From Woeseiaceae bacterium (lineage in GTDB: Bacteria > Pseudomonadota > Gammaproteobacteria > Steroidobacterales > Woeseiaceae), in the NCBI GenBank assembly GCA_021773135.1, contig JAJFKP010000004.1, positions 1 to 64,000 of the forward strand: DNA of 64,000 nucleotides, in the 5' to 3' direction. Below the pieces are notes generated by a model. That model had not been told where the DNA came from, made no database searches, and worked only from the letters and a program-made list of their open reading frames with translations. This document shows positions 16,391-29,468 of this stretch, in pieces. The position numbers were made by a program, and so were the translations under genes. The stretch's first letter is position 1. Every line of letters starts with the position of its first letter.

Positions 16391-18271
16391 TTAACGACGA
16401 ACCGGCAGGATTATCTGCGACGGATAGTCTGCAGAGTGATGCAGGCTGTTATGTGCGATGACACCCTCTGTTTCGTCGAAGTTGTTTCCCCCGGTGTTCA
16501 GATTCCGCATGTACTGGGGAAACTTTGAGGATGCAATCTCAACGCGGATACGGTGTCCGACCGCGAATTCGTAGCTGGTCGACATGGCGGTAGGGTTAAG
16601 CTCGTAAACGCCACCGTCTTCCATGAAGACTTCTTTGTCAAAGCCCTCCCGGTAGCGGGTGCGAAGAATCGTGTCATCGACGTTATAGGCCGTTCCATCC
16701 GGGTGGACGTCCACCAGCTTGACGGTGAAGTCGGTGTCCTTCGCGTCCGACGATACGTAGAGTTTCGCACGCACGAAGCCCGTTACATCCAGCGGCTCGT
16801 CGAGTTCTTCTGATGTGTATACGAGCACATCGGCGCGCGCTTCTATGCCGCGTTGATCGAAACTTCCGCCCAGCGATGCATCGCGGTTGCAGCATACGCC
16901 GCCGCCGAGTGACGGCACCGGATTCATCGGGTCATAGGTAAACGAGTCGCTGCTTGCGCCGCTGGCAACATCCATTGAGATTGTGCCATTGCCGAACACG
17001 CTGTTGGCCTGCCCGCCACTGTCGAGATACAGGGTTACCGCTGACGCATCCTGTGGCGGCCAGCTATCAGCCGACGCCCACTCGTTGCGACCCATGGTAT
17101 AGAACTGGACACGAGGCGTGTCCCGATGAAAGTTGTTGCGCTTGTCCTTGAGATAATTGTCGAGAAACGAAAACATGGTGTCATAATAGGGAAACGTTGC
17201 ATTGCCAACATTTAAATCGCCGGCGACCAGGTCCGTATGTTCCGGTGTGCGAAAGAACCCGCAGTGCAGCGTTGGTGCAACCACCATGTACTGCCCGTCG
17301 CGGACAGCCTTGTCACTCGCGTTTTGTCTCACGTGATTATAAAGCGCGAGGTTCGGGCCCTGGCTGACATCGAACCAGCTGTTAAACCAGAATGCCGGTA
17401 CGCCGAAGTCTTCATTGTCATGATAAAGGCCACCCTGGTACCAGTCGGCGTCGTTGGGTTTGCGCGACATCAGGGCGGCACCGGGACCGTCATTGCCATC
17501 AGCATCTTTCAGCCAGTCTATTGCGGGCAACTTGCGCATATGCTTGGCCCAATCCATTTCCGGCATGGCTGCCGCCAGGTCATAAGCCTTGCGCAGGCGC
17601 TGCAGTTGTTCCTGCGACAGGCCCTTTGGAAACTGTGGCCGAAGGTTTTGCTGCACGCCGTAGAGCCACACGGTGAACAGCGTCTGGTGTACGCCGCCTT
17701 TGAACCAGTTGCCCTGCTCGTAGTATTCGCCAACCCTGCCAATGCCCGCACCGGAGGCCATCGGGATCATCGCGGCATGGGCCGGATGGTTCTGTGCGGC
17801 CAGCGCCAGTTGCCATTCTGCCGTGGACGAGCAGCCCCATGTCGCGACTCTGCCATTTGACCATTCCTGGTCTTCGAGCCAGGTCAGCGCGTCATAGCCA
17901 TCTGTCCGCGGCTTCCCGAGTATTTCCCACTCACCTTCAGAGTAATAACGGCCGCGTTCATTCTGTACTACGAATGCATAGCCGCGTTCGATTGCTTCGT
18001 TCGCCATTGCCAGCGACGAGCCGGCGATCGTATTGAAGTTGTATGGCGTCTTGACGAAGATCGTGGGAAACGGCCCGTCACCTTTGGGCAAATAGACATC
18101 CGTCGCGAGCGCAACACCGTCGCGCATCTTCACCATGATCATCGTATCGGCTTCGCTGAGCGCTTTGAATTTCGCGGCCTCCGGGTCGTCCTGAGCAACC
18201 GCGAGCATTGGCGCAGCTACGACAGACAACAGGAAAACTGCGCCTTTGAAGGCACGTGCAATGCGAATCAT
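16391..18271 (-). CDS. CocE/NonD-family secreted hydrolase
   Basis: 626 residues. Signal peptide about 1-27. The alpha/beta-hydrolase domain shows the nucleophile Ser148 in WGCSSTAEW and an oxyanion-type PYNF after the strand PTIFVKTP. The C-terminal jelly-roll domain (from about residue 420) shows GVCCNRDASLGG..DQRGIEARADVLVYTSE, typical of the family, and ends in HHSADYPSQIILPV. Members are X-Pro dipeptidyl peptidases, cocaine esterase and glutaryl acylases; the exact substrate is not readable. It is the first gene of the operon with the M55 peptidase and an amidohydrolase. Confidence 0.92.
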   Translation of the reverse strand: MIRIARAFKGAVFLLSVVAAPMLAVAQDDPEAAKFKALSEADTMIMVKMRDGVALATDVYLPKGDGPFPTIFVKTPYNFNTIAGSSLAMANEAIERGYAFVVQNERGRYYSEGEWEILGKPRTDGYDALTWLEDQEWSNGRVATWGCSSTAEWQLALAAQNHPAHAAMIPMASGAGIGRVGEYYEQGNWFKGGVHQTLFTVWLYGVQQNLRPQFPKGLSQEQLQRLRKAYDLAAAMPEMDWAKHMRKLPAIDWLKDADGNDGPGAALMSRKPNDADWYQGGLYHDNEDFGVPAFWFNSWFDVSQGPNLALYNHVRQNASDKAVRDGQYMVVAPTLHCGFFRTPEHTDLVAGDLNVGNATFPYYDTMFSFLDNYLKDKRNNFHRDTPRVQFYTMGRNEWASADSWPPQDASAVTLYLDSGGQANSVFGNGTISMDVASGASSDSFTYDPMNPVPSLGGGVCCNRDASLGGSFDQRGIEARADVLVYTSEELDEPLDVTGFVRAKLYVSSDAKDTDFTVKLVDVHPDGTAYNVDDTILRTRYREGFDKEVFMEDGGVYELNPTAMSTSYEFAVGHRIRVEIASSKFPQYMRNLNTGGNNFDETEGVIAHNSLHHSADYPSQIILPVRR

Positions 18272-18396
18272 GGGATCCCCCGAACCGGCTATTTAGGTTT
18301 CAGTCAAGCATAGGCGGCTAACCCGGTGGCGTCAAAAGAACCCTGCTAAACTTCTCGCCCCGACTGCCCGGGCCGCGACACATTAGGAGACGATCG

Positions 18397-19644
18397 TTGA
18401 GAATCCTGGTTTGGCTGATAATTCTGGCTTTTACGAGCGGCTGCGCGAGCGGCTCAGGCGGCAGAAACGCGCCGGAACAGCAGGACAAGCCCTACCTCAT
18501 ACTCGTGTCGATAGACGGTTTTCGCTGGGATTACCAGGACACCTATGACGCGCCGACGCTCGACCGGATTGCCGCATCAGGCATACGTGCCGAAGCCATG
18601 GTGCCGGTATTTCCGACGCTTACATTTCCCAACCACTATTCGATTGCAACAGGCCTGTACCCCGCCAACCATGGCTTGATCGGAAATAATTTTCCCAGCC
18701 AGGACCGCAGCAGATTCTATAGCCTGCGTGATCGGGAAGCGGTTCAGGATGGATCATGGTATGGCGGCCAACCGGTCTGGGTGACGGCCGAGAAAAACGG
18801 CATGGTCACTGCGGCCTATTATTTTGTCGGTACCGAGGCGCCCATCGACGGCGTTGCGATGACCTACTGGCATCAGTTTGATGCGTCGGTTTCAGGGCGG
18901 ACCAGAGTAGACAAAGTTCTCGAATGGCTGGCGCTGCCCGGTGACCGGCGTCCGCATTTAATTACGCTTTACTTTGAGGATGTCGATGTCGCCACACACA
19001 GCTATGGCCCCGGATCTGCAGAAAGCATCGCGTCAATCAAGGTCGTCGACGACTATCTCGCCAGGTTACTCGGCGGTATAGAGAACACCGCTATTGCCGA
19101 GCAAGTTTATGTTGTCGTCGTATCCGATCACGGGCAGGGTGCCTACGCGCCCGAAGCCGCGCCGTTCATTATTGATTCGGTCGTCGACCTGGACGACATG
19201 ATCGTTGTCGACCACGGCACTTCTGCGTTTCTCTATTTCGAGAAGCCGCAGACGGGTCGCGCAGAAGCGGTACGAGATGCCATCAACCGGGCCTGGTCAC
19301 ATGGCAAAGCAATGTTGCCCGGTGACGCGCCGGCGGCATGGCATGTGACAGGGGATGCGGGATTCGCCGATGTCATTTTGCAGGCGGATGCGGGATACGC
19401 CGTTTACTCGACGACAGAACGTTCCGGTCATGCAAGCATGGGAGATCATGGTTGGGCCAGGGAGGACCCGAACATGCACGGCATCTTTTTGGCTTCGGGA
19501 CCGCGCCTGCCAACAGGTTTGACGATCCCGCCAATCAACAATGTCGATGTTTATCCGCTGCTGATGGAGGTACTCGATCTGCCGATTAGCGCTCCGTTTG
19601 ACGGTGATCCAGATACGCTGACCAGGCTGCTGGAGCCGGATTGA
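18397..19644 (+). CDS. ENPP-type phosphodiesterase / nucleotide pyrophosphatase lipoprotein
   Basis: 415 residues, TTG start 6 bases after AGGAGA (18385-18390). Lipoprotein signal with Cys16 (LAFTSGC). Alkaline-phosphatase superfamily: first metal aspartate in SIDGFRWDY (Asp40), nucleophile Thr76 in FPTLTFPNHYS, ATGLYPANHGLIGN, then DVATHSYGP, VVSDHGQGA and a final GDHGWAREDPNMHG histidine. The enzyme hydrolyses phosphodiesters or pyrophosphates such as nucleotides outside the cytoplasm. It is divergent from the CocE gene. A nutritional phosphate role would fit the Pho-box region 4.5 kb away, but I see no Pho box before this gene. Confidence 0.92.
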   Translation: MRILVWLIILAFTSGCASGSGGRNAPEQQDKPYLILVSIDGFRWDYQDTYDAPTLDRIAASGIRAEAMVPVFPTLTFPNHYSIATGLYPANHGLIGNNFPSQDRSRFYSLRDREAVQDGSWYGGQPVWVTAEKNGMVTAAYYFVGTEAPIDGVAMTYWHQFDASVSGRTRVDKVLEWLALPGDRRPHLITLYFEDVDVATHSYGPGSAESIASIKVVDDYLARLLGGIENTAIAEQVYVVVVSDHGQGAYAPEAAPFIIDSVVDLDDMIVVDHGTSAFLYFEKPQTGRAEAVRDAINRAWSHGKAMLPGDAPAAWHVTGDAGFADVILQADAGYAVYSTTERSGHASMGDHGWAREDPNMHGIFLASGPRLPTGLTIPPINNVDVYPLLMEVLDLPISAPFDGDPDTLTRLLEPD

Positions 19645-19695
19645 GGCAGGGAACGAGCAACGAACAATTAACACCGATAGCTGACGGCGTGACTT

Positions 19696-20265
19696 ATGGC
19701 GGCTAACAGGACGCCTCAGAAAAAGCATCGGAGCGGCTGTCTCATTCCGCTCGGCCTCTACGTGGCACTGTTAGGCGTCGGTTTCTTTGCTACTCGCGCA
19801 CCGATGATAACCGACCATTTTGATGATTCAGTGGCCAGTCGCTTTTATGTCGCGACGGTTGAAGAAACTGCTGCCGGCTTCGAGTATGGCAGTCTCCGCC
19901 TGAACTCGGTTCGTGAAAGAGATCCGCGACGACCGGCCCTTCGTTTTTTGCTGCCTGAACCCGAGATTACGATCGATGTCGGCGACATCCACCATGCGTC
20001 CGTTATTGAAGACCACAACGAATGGCAGCTGATTGAATTCAATTATTCGAATACTTACACGGCTACTTCGATATACAGGGCGTATGCCGATCGGATCGAG
20101 CCGGTTTCGTTTCAGATGATCTCCAGCGTCGGAGACGTATTTGCCTGGGCGCTGGTCACGATGGTTGCCGTAGTACTCTATCTGCTGGTGGCGTTGTTTA
20201 ACTTCATGCGGAATTATCGGGCGACGAAGCAGACTGGGGCTGGCCCACCAAGCGCTCCCTTTTAG
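19696..20265 (+). CDS. Membrane protein of unknown function with two transmembrane segments
   Basis: 189 residues. Basic N-terminus, membrane helix about 17-34, an extracytoplasmic domain of about 110 residues with alternating beta-like strands, and a second helix about 148-170. Its last bases overlap the stop of the convergent atpC gene by 4 bp, tail to tail. No family recognised. It starts 51 bases after the phosphodiesterase gene and may share its transcript. Confidence 0.65.
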   Translation: MAANRTPQKKHRSGCLIPLGLYVALLGVGFFATRAPMITDHFDDSVASRFYVATVEETAAGFEYGSLRLNSVRERDPRRPALRFLLPEPEITIDVGDIHHASVIEDHNEWQLIEFNYSNTYTATSIYRAYADRIEPVSFQMISSVGDVFAWALVTMVAVVLYLLVALFNFMRNYRATKQTGAGPPSAPF

Positions 20266-20678
20266 CGCTTGCCTTTGAGTTTCTGCGCCGCCTGGTAACG
20301 GGCGCGCGCTTCGGCGAGTTCGAGCTGTGCGCGTGCGAGATCCGTTTCACCGGACATTCCCTGCAGCGCCTCTTCCGCTTCCTGTTGCGCCTGTAGTGCA
20401 GCGGCTTCATCCAGCTGGTCGCCGCGAAGCGCCGTATCCGCGAGAACGGTCACGAGGTGCGGCTGGATCTCGAGCATTCCACCCGTGATGTAGAAGAAGT
20501 GTTCTTCGCCATCGGTATCCTGGACCCTGACTTCGCCCGGCTTCAATGCGGTCAACAGTGGCGCATGGCGCGGCGAAATTCCGACCTCGCCCATGCGCGC
20601 CGGGGCGAACACCATACTGGCATCACCCGAATAGATTTCGCCTTCTGCGGATACAATATCTACGTGAATCGTCGGCAT
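20262..20678 (-). CDS. atpC: ATP synthase F1 subunit epsilon
   Basis: 138 residues. N-terminal beta-sandwich (THVDIVSAEGEIYSGD, GEVGISPRHAPLLTALKPGEV) and a C-terminal helical hairpin rich in Ala, Glu and Gln, as in bacterial epsilon. It forms part of the central stalk and damps ATP hydrolysis. It is the last gene of the operon, 4 bases after atpD. Its stop overlaps the convergent small membrane protein gene. Confidence 0.97.
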   Translation of the reverse strand: MPTIHVDIVSAEGEIYSGDASMVFAPARMGEVGISPRHAPLLTALKPGEVRVQDTDGEEHFFYITGGMLEIQPHLVTVLADTALRGDQLDEAAALQAQQEAEEALQGMSGETDLARAQLELAEARARYQAAQKLKGKR

Positions 20679-20682
20679 ATTG

Positions 20683-22104
<1,422 letters not shown>

Positions 22105-22120
22105 TTATTTAATTTCGTAA

Positions 22121-22993
22121 TTAGCCAGATACCGCAGCCGCTCCACCGACGATCTCTGAAATCTCTTGCGTAATCGACGCCTGCCGCGCCTTGTTATAGG
22201 CGAGTTGCAATTCGTCAATGATGTCACCGGCATTGTCTGTGGCAGACTTCATCGCCACCATCTTCGCTGCCATTTCACACGCGAAGTTCTCGACCGCCCC
22301 ACGATATACCTGGGATTCGATGTAGCGCATCAGGACGTCATCCAGAAGCTCGGTTGCCGCGGGCTCGTAAATATAATCCCAGTGATCCTGCAGAGTCTCT
22401 TCACCCAGGTCGATCGTGCTGACCGGCAGCAGAGATTTCACTTCCGGCTGCTGACTCATCGTGCTCACGAATTCGTTGTGCACCAGGAACAATCGATCGA
22501 TTTTTCCATCGCTATAGGCGTCAAGCATGATCTTTATCGATCCGATCAGATCATTCACGTGGGGTTTGTCACCCAGATGGGTCGCTGTGCCTACGACGCT
22601 GCCGCCCAGGCGACGGAAGAACTGCACTGCCTTCGCGCCAACCAGTGCCAGGTCCACCTCCACATTCTGGTCTTTCCATTTCTGTAATTCGCCGATCACA
22701 GACTTGAACATGTTGACGTTCAGGCCACCGCAGAGACCCCGGTCCGTCGAAATAACGATGTAGCCGACACGCTTCACTTCCCGCTCGACCAGCCAGGGGT
22801 GTTTGTAGTCAGGATTGGCATTGCCCAGGTGGCCAATTACGCGACGAATACGTTCAGCATACGGGCGCGACGCTTCCATCTGATCCTGCGCCTTGCGGAT
22901 CTTGGATGCGGCGACCATTTCCATCGCTTTCGTGATCTTGCGCATGTTTTGCACGCTGCGGATCTTGGAACGTATTTCTTTTTCGTTAGCCAC
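22121..22993 (-). CDS. atpG: ATP synthase F1 subunit gamma
   Basis: About 290 residues from a GTG at 22993 ([31 protein letters not shown]). A frame open further upstream to 23101 would add 36 non-conserved residues that run into a repeat; the GTG gives the conserved N-terminus. Long N- and C-terminal helices form the rotating shaft (C-terminal [22 protein letters not shown]). It is separated from atpA by an unusually large gap that holds a duplicated repeat. Confidence 0.96.
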   Translation of the reverse strand: MANEKEIRSKIRSVQNMRKITKAMEMVAASKIRKAQDQMEASRPYAERIRRVIGHLGNANPDYKHPWLVEREVKRVGYIVISTDRGLCGGLNVNMFKSVIGELQKWKDQNVEVDLALVGAKAVQFFRRLGGSVVGTATHLGDKPHVNDLIGSIKIMLDAYSDGKIDRLFLVHNEFVSTMSQQPEVKSLLPVSTIDLGEETLQDHWDYIYEPAATELLDDVLMRYIESQVYRGAVENFACEMAAKMVAMKSATDNAGDIIDELQLAYNKARQASITQEISEIVGGAAAVSG

Positions 22994-23032
22994 GCTTATA
23001 AAAACCCTTATGTCTTCGTTTGGCTCATCGTT

Positions 23033-23095
23033 AAACCCTGATAGAAAAGTGCCATCTACCCTGGTGCCTATCCATCCCCTCGCGGCTGAAGCCGC
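23033..23095. repeat. 63-bp direct repeat with REP-like end, copy 1 (atpA-atpG gap)
   Basis: Identical to copy 2 at 59 of 63 positions, 119 bases apart. It ends in CGCGGCTGAAGCCGC, a perfect hairpin (GCGGCT, GA, AGCCGC). This end matches the widespread gammaproteobacterial intergenic motif GGAGCGGCTTCAGCCGCGA read on the minus strand. Confidence 0.85.
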
Positions 23096-23151
23096 CCCCA
23101 CGCCTGTCTGTCATTCTCTCAACTGCCACCTTGATGCACTGGCTTTATGCC

Positions 23152-23214
23152 AAATCCTGATAGAAAAGTGCCATCTACCCTGGTGCCTATCCATCCCATC
23201 GCGACTAAAGCCGC
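23152..23214. repeat. 63-bp direct repeat with REP-like end, copy 2 (atpA-atpG gap)
   Basis: Second copy. The hairpin end reads CGCGACTAAAGCCGC and is followed by TGCTAC, so on the minus strand it is GTAGCAGCGGCTTTAGTCGCGA, cut here as GTAGCAGCGGC plus TTTAGTCGCGA. That is closer to the full REP-like motif than copy 1 on the flank, but with one stem mismatch. The 56 bases between the copies are unrelated. Confidence 0.85.
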
Positions 23215-23228
23215 TGCTACATCACTTC

Positions 23229-24770
<1,542 letters not shown>

Positions 24771-24784
24771 TATGTATTTCCTCT

Positions 24785-25345
24785 TTAGGAGATCAGCGTA
24801 TTTGACAGGCCTTCTAGCCTGGCACGCAGTGATCCATCAATAACGACATCGCCGGCACGAATTACTGCGCCGCCAATGAGGTTTTCATCTGTTTCGGTTG
24901 TCAGGTTGACCTTTCGTCCCAGCCGCTGCTGCAGCGCCGCCGCTATTGACGCCTGCTGCTCTTCGCTCATTTTCGCCGCGGAGGTAACGGTTACATCGAC
25001 GGTGTTCTCAACGGCTGCTTTGAGTGCGTCAAAATGTTCTGCAATTTCGGGCATCACATCGACGCGGCCATTCTCGAGCAACAGTTTCAGAAAATTCGTC
25101 CCTTGCGTATCGCTGCCCGAGAATACCGCTGCCCCGCCGGCAGCATGCATCAGGCCGGTCAGGAACTCGAGTCGTTGCTGGTCAGACAGTGACGGATTCG
25201 CCAGGAACTTCGCGGCCTGACCGTCGGCCAGCAGATCGCCTGCAACTTCAAACGCGTCAGCCCAATTGTCGAGCCTGTCGTTCTCCTGGGCCAGTTCAAA
25301 TGCTGCCCGTGCATACGGTCGCGCAATTGTGTTGTTATCCGCCAT
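24785..25345 (-). CDS. atpH: ATP synthase F1 subunit delta
   Basis: 186 residues. N-terminal helical bundle beginning [12 protein letters not shown], and C-terminal [25 protein letters not shown], the typical signature. It links F1 to the peripheral stalk (subunit b). It lies 9 bases after atpF. Confidence 0.97.
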   Translation of the reverse strand: MADNNTIARPYARAAFELAQENDRLDNWADAFEVAGDLLADGQAAKFLANPSLSDQQRLEFLTGLMHAAGGAAVFSGSDTQGTNFLKLLLENGRVDVMPEIAEHFDALKAAVENTVDVTVTSAAKMSEEQQASIAAALQQRLGRKVNLTTETDENLIGGAVIRAGDVVIDGSLRARLEGLSNTLIS

Positions 25346-25354
25346 TAACTTCTC

Positions 25355-25825
25355 TTAGAGCTCTGCGGCGAGTTTGCTCAGAATATCTTCGTGAGCTTTG
25401 GGATCGATTTCGCGCTGCAGAATTTTTTCGGCACTGGCGACGGCAATTGCAGATACCTGGCCACGCAGCTCTTCGCGTGCGCGGTTTGTTTCCTGCTCGA
25501 CTTCCGCGGAGGCCGCTGCCAGCTGTCGCTCGCGTTCTTTTACGCCGTTTGCCTTGCCCTCGGCAACAATCTCGTTTGCACGGGCATGCGCCTGGTCGAG
25601 GATCGTTGTAGCCTGCTTGCGCGCTTCATCGACGATATCACCGGATTCGGCTTTCGCTTTGTCCAGGCTTTGCTGGCCGCGCTCTGCTGCCGCCAGACCT
25701 TCAGCGATCTGCGTCTGGCGTTCCTCGATCGCTGTCATGATCGGTGGCCAGATGAACTTCATACAGAACCAGACGAACACGAGCATCGCGATCGACTGAC
25801 CTATTAAAGTCATATTAATGTCCAA
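25355..25825 (-). CDS. atpF: ATP synthase F0 subunit b
   Basis: 156 residues. One N-terminal membrane helix (about 5-27, LIGQSIAMLVFVWFCMKFIWPP) followed by a long Ala/Glu/Gln-rich coiled coil that forms the peripheral stalk. The start is a TTG at 25825, supported by GGGAGA 6-7 bases upstream and by alignment of DINMTLIGQ with the E. coli N-terminus NLNATILGQ. Confidence 0.96.
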   Translation of the reverse strand: MDINMTLIGQSIAMLVFVWFCMKFIWPPIMTAIEERQTQIAEGLAAAERGQQSLDKAKAESGDIVDEARKQATTILDQAHARANEIVAEGKANGVKERERQLAAASAEVEQETNRAREELRGQVSAIAVASAEKILQREIDPKAHEDILSKLAAEL

Positions 25826-25840
25826 GGTATTCTCCCAACA

Positions 25841-25870
25841 TCGGAATCACGGCCGAAACCGCTCCTACGC
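25841..25870. repeat. REP-like element, third copy (atpE-atpF gap)
   Basis: TCACGGCCGAAACCGCTCCTAC; on the minus strand it reads GTAGGAGCGGTTTCGGCCGTGA. It is a diverged copy of the GTAGGAGCGGCTTCAGCCGCGA type of intergenic element, shortened here, filling most of the 64-base gap between atpE and atpF. Confidence 0.6.
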
Positions 25871-25889
25871 TTGTGCTCATAAATGCTTT

Positions 25890-26183
<294 letters not shown>

Positions 26184-26198
26184 TTAATCAATAAAAAT

Positions 26199-27435
<1,237 letters not shown>

Positions 27436-27555
27436 GATCTGTCGTCCTCCTGGTCGCTTCACTCCGGCACTAAAAACGCCACGTCCATCGGCTAACCGGC
27501 GGTGTGTGGCGTTGTGAAATCTAACTACCCGAGCGGGCCCCTGCTCAGGCGCCGC

Positions 27556-27584
27556 ATTATAGTGGTGACGGTGGGTCATAGCAA
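27556..27584 (-). promoter_or_regulatory. Promoter of the atp operon
   Basis: On the minus strand a -35 TTGCTA (27579-27584) and a perfect -10 TATAAT (27556-27561) are 17 bases apart, about 120 bases upstream of atpI. The gap 27436-27817 otherwise holds the atpI leader and the unrecognised upstream region of the divergent EAL gene. Confidence 0.8.
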
Positions 27585-27817
27585 CAGACGGGAACACTTC
27601 GAAAGCCTCTATTTGCAGGGGTTTTATGGGGCTTAAGGGGGCGGATTCAAGGATTTTCCGGCGCCGGTGCGACAATAATTTTTGGCAATGCGACACAGGC
27701 CACATCCCGGGCCGATTGGGGCACGTATAAAAGTGTTTGTAGCCAGGGTGCCCGAGACGAATCGGGTCCGAATCGACAATGATTCTGTCAAGTTCCGCTG
27801 CCTGGTTCGGAGAAAGC

Positions 27818-28981
27818 ATGCTAGCCATCGCAAGCGAATCGATCGGCCGTTCCCGGCCGTTAATCGACGTTGCCAGGGAACTGAGCCTCAACCTGAGCCA
27901 TTTTGGCTCTGCAGAAACGCTGCGGCGCCTGCTGGAAGGCCGGTCCCGACGATTTGTGCTGCTCGGGGAGCAGGACATCAATGACGAAATAGTTGACGCG
28001 CTTATGCCCGCCGGCGAGCCGGTGAGAATCGGCCTGGTCATCTGTGCGGACCGGGAAGCACTCAGGACAAGCAACCGCTCGCGCGCGGCGGCTGCGCTGG
28101 CTGACTACCCCGTGGTGGAGTGGATCAGTCCGGAGCATGACTCTGACCGGCTTGGCACAGCGTTGCGCAAGTGCCGGCGGCGTATGCTGAAACTCGGCAA
28201 AGCTGAGCTTGAGAATGCGCTGCTGCAACGCGAATTTATCTTGCAATATCAGCCGAAAGTCGAGCGCAGCGACGGCGCGGAATGGAAAACCCGTGAGGTA
28301 GAGGCGCTGATCCGCTGGATACATCCCGAGCATGGCCTGCTGGGTCCTCTGGAATTCCTGCCCGAGGCGGAGGCCTTCGATCTGATCGGTCCCGTGAGCG
28401 AGTTCGTACTCAATGAAGCCTGCGAGCAGGCGCTGCGCTGGGCCGAGCAGGGACTTGAACTGCGCATCTGTATCAATCTCGCTTCAAGTCAGCTCAATAA
28501 TCCGGTTCTTACCCACAATTTCAGGCGCATCGTCAAAAGGCACGGCCTCGAGTGCGCTCGTTTTACTTTTGAAGTGACGGAACAGGACGTCGCGAATTCG
28601 GCAGCACCGCACCTGCTGGTATTAAACGAATTGCGTGAGCACGGCTTTCGTATTTCGCTTGACGATTTCAGCGCGGCAGTATCATCCCTGGGCACATTTG
28701 AGCAGCTGCCGTTCGACGAAATCAAGATTCACGCTGCGGCGCTAGAACGTGCCCGGGAGAATCCGGTGGCCCTGAAAGTGCTGGCGGCTGTTACGGGTCT
28801 TGCGCATAACCTCGGGATCTCGGTCTGTGCTGAGGGCGTCGAGGACCAGGAAACCTATGCGTTCCTGAAAACCATCGAATGCGACAAGATGCAGGGCTAC
28901 CTGATCTCCGAGGCAGTGATGCCCGACATTATTCGCCGGGTTTACAAAGCGGCTTCTGATTCGACGGCAAACGTAGCCTGA
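27818..28981 (+). CDS. EAL-domain protein (c-di-GMP phosphodiesterase-like)
   Basis: 387 residues from the ATG at 27818, which has GGAG 6 bases upstream; an ATG at 27779 in the same frame has no ribosome site. The N-terminal 130 residues are unrecognised. The EAL domain shows EVEALIRW (the EAL motif near residue 162), INLASSQL with the metal-binding Asn, FEVTEQD, LDDFSAAVSSL, DEIKIH and CAEGVEDQ. Most catalytic residues are kept. Loop 6 is DDFSAA instead of DDFGTG, and KID is KIH, so activity may be reduced or the protein may act as a c-di-GMP sensor. It is divergent from the atp operon. Confidence 0.9.
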   Translation: MLAIASESIGRSRPLIDVARELSLNLSHFGSAETLRRLLEGRSRRFVLLGEQDINDEIVDALMPAGEPVRIGLVICADREALRTSNRSRAAAALADYPVVEWISPEHDSDRLGTALRKCRRRMLKLGKAELENALLQREFILQYQPKVERSDGAEWKTREVEALIRWIHPEHGLLGPLEFLPEAEAFDLIGPVSEFVLNEACEQALRWAEQGLELRICINLASSQLNNPVLTHNFRRIVKRHGLECARFTFEVTEQDVANSAAPHLLVLNELREHGFRISLDDFSAAVSSLGTFEQLPFDEIKIHAAALERARENPVALKVLAAVTGLAHNLGISVCAEGVEDQETYAFLKTIECDKMQGYLISEAVMPDIIRRVYKAASDSTANVA

Positions 28982-29002
28982 CCTTTCCGGGTTTCGAGCT
29001 GC

Positions 29003-29035
29003 AGGCCGAAGCGATTTTCTGCTTCGGCCTTTTTT
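29003..29035 (+). terminator. Rho-independent terminator after the EAL gene
   Basis: AGGCCGAAGC / GCTTCGGCCT, a perfect 10-bp stem with an 8-base loop, followed by a run of six T (29030-29035). It lies 20 bases after the EAL stop. Confidence 0.95.
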
Positions 29036-29468
29036 CGTACGGTGTGCGCAGCACGCCACAGTGCATCGTATTGCGGCGCAAAACCGTCGCGTCGGCGGGT
29101 ACGCCAACAGGATAAAGGCGCTCGCCAAGCGCTAGTATTTTCAGGTGTTCCACCATCGGTCGGGTGAAACGGGAGAGGCACAGTTCGTGCGTGCAACGAC
29201 GTATCGCTTGCCGGCGGGCGTCAGGGCTGACTTGTGTCTTTTTGCAAACATTTTGCGCTGCAAGCGCGCCGCGGAATATCGACGGAATCAAGATTACAGC
29301 GGCGAATCTTGCGGTTAGATTAGAGGTTCGAAGTCACATTGCGGGACACATCGCTCAAGGATGTGTTTGGTAAGTTGATTTCGGGCAGTGCCAGGAACGC
29401 CGGCAACCCGACCTCACGGTCCGTGGCCCGCCGGTCCCCGGCAGACGCCTGTTACTAAGGAGAGTGAC
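29036..29468. other. Gene-poor stretch before the prohibitin-like gene
   Basis: 433 bases between a terminator and the next ribosome site. Open frames on both strands here (up to about 120 codons) have no recognisable protein features and look like chance frames. I see no tRNA or other RNA fold I can support. It should hold the promoter of the prohibitin-like gene, but no consensus -35/-10 pair stands out. Confidence 0.5.

Noticed and set aside
17326-17341. TGTCTCACGTGATTAT, similar to a parS site
   Set aside because: Only the core TCACGTGA and one arm fit; the second arm is wrong and it lies inside the CocE gene. No proper 16-base parS was found in the window.
22994-23101. 36-residue N-terminal extension of AtpG
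   Set aside because: It is encoded by the intergenic repeat; the GTG at 22993 gives the conserved start.
27436-28074. Upstream extension of the atpI frame to 346 residues
   Set aside because: It is antisense to the EAL gene and only the last 133 residues look like AtpI, with a good ribosome site.
28929-29291. 120-codon open frame on the minus strand after the EAL gene
   Set aside because: It overlaps the terminator, has no conserved features and looks like a chance frame in GC-rich DNA.
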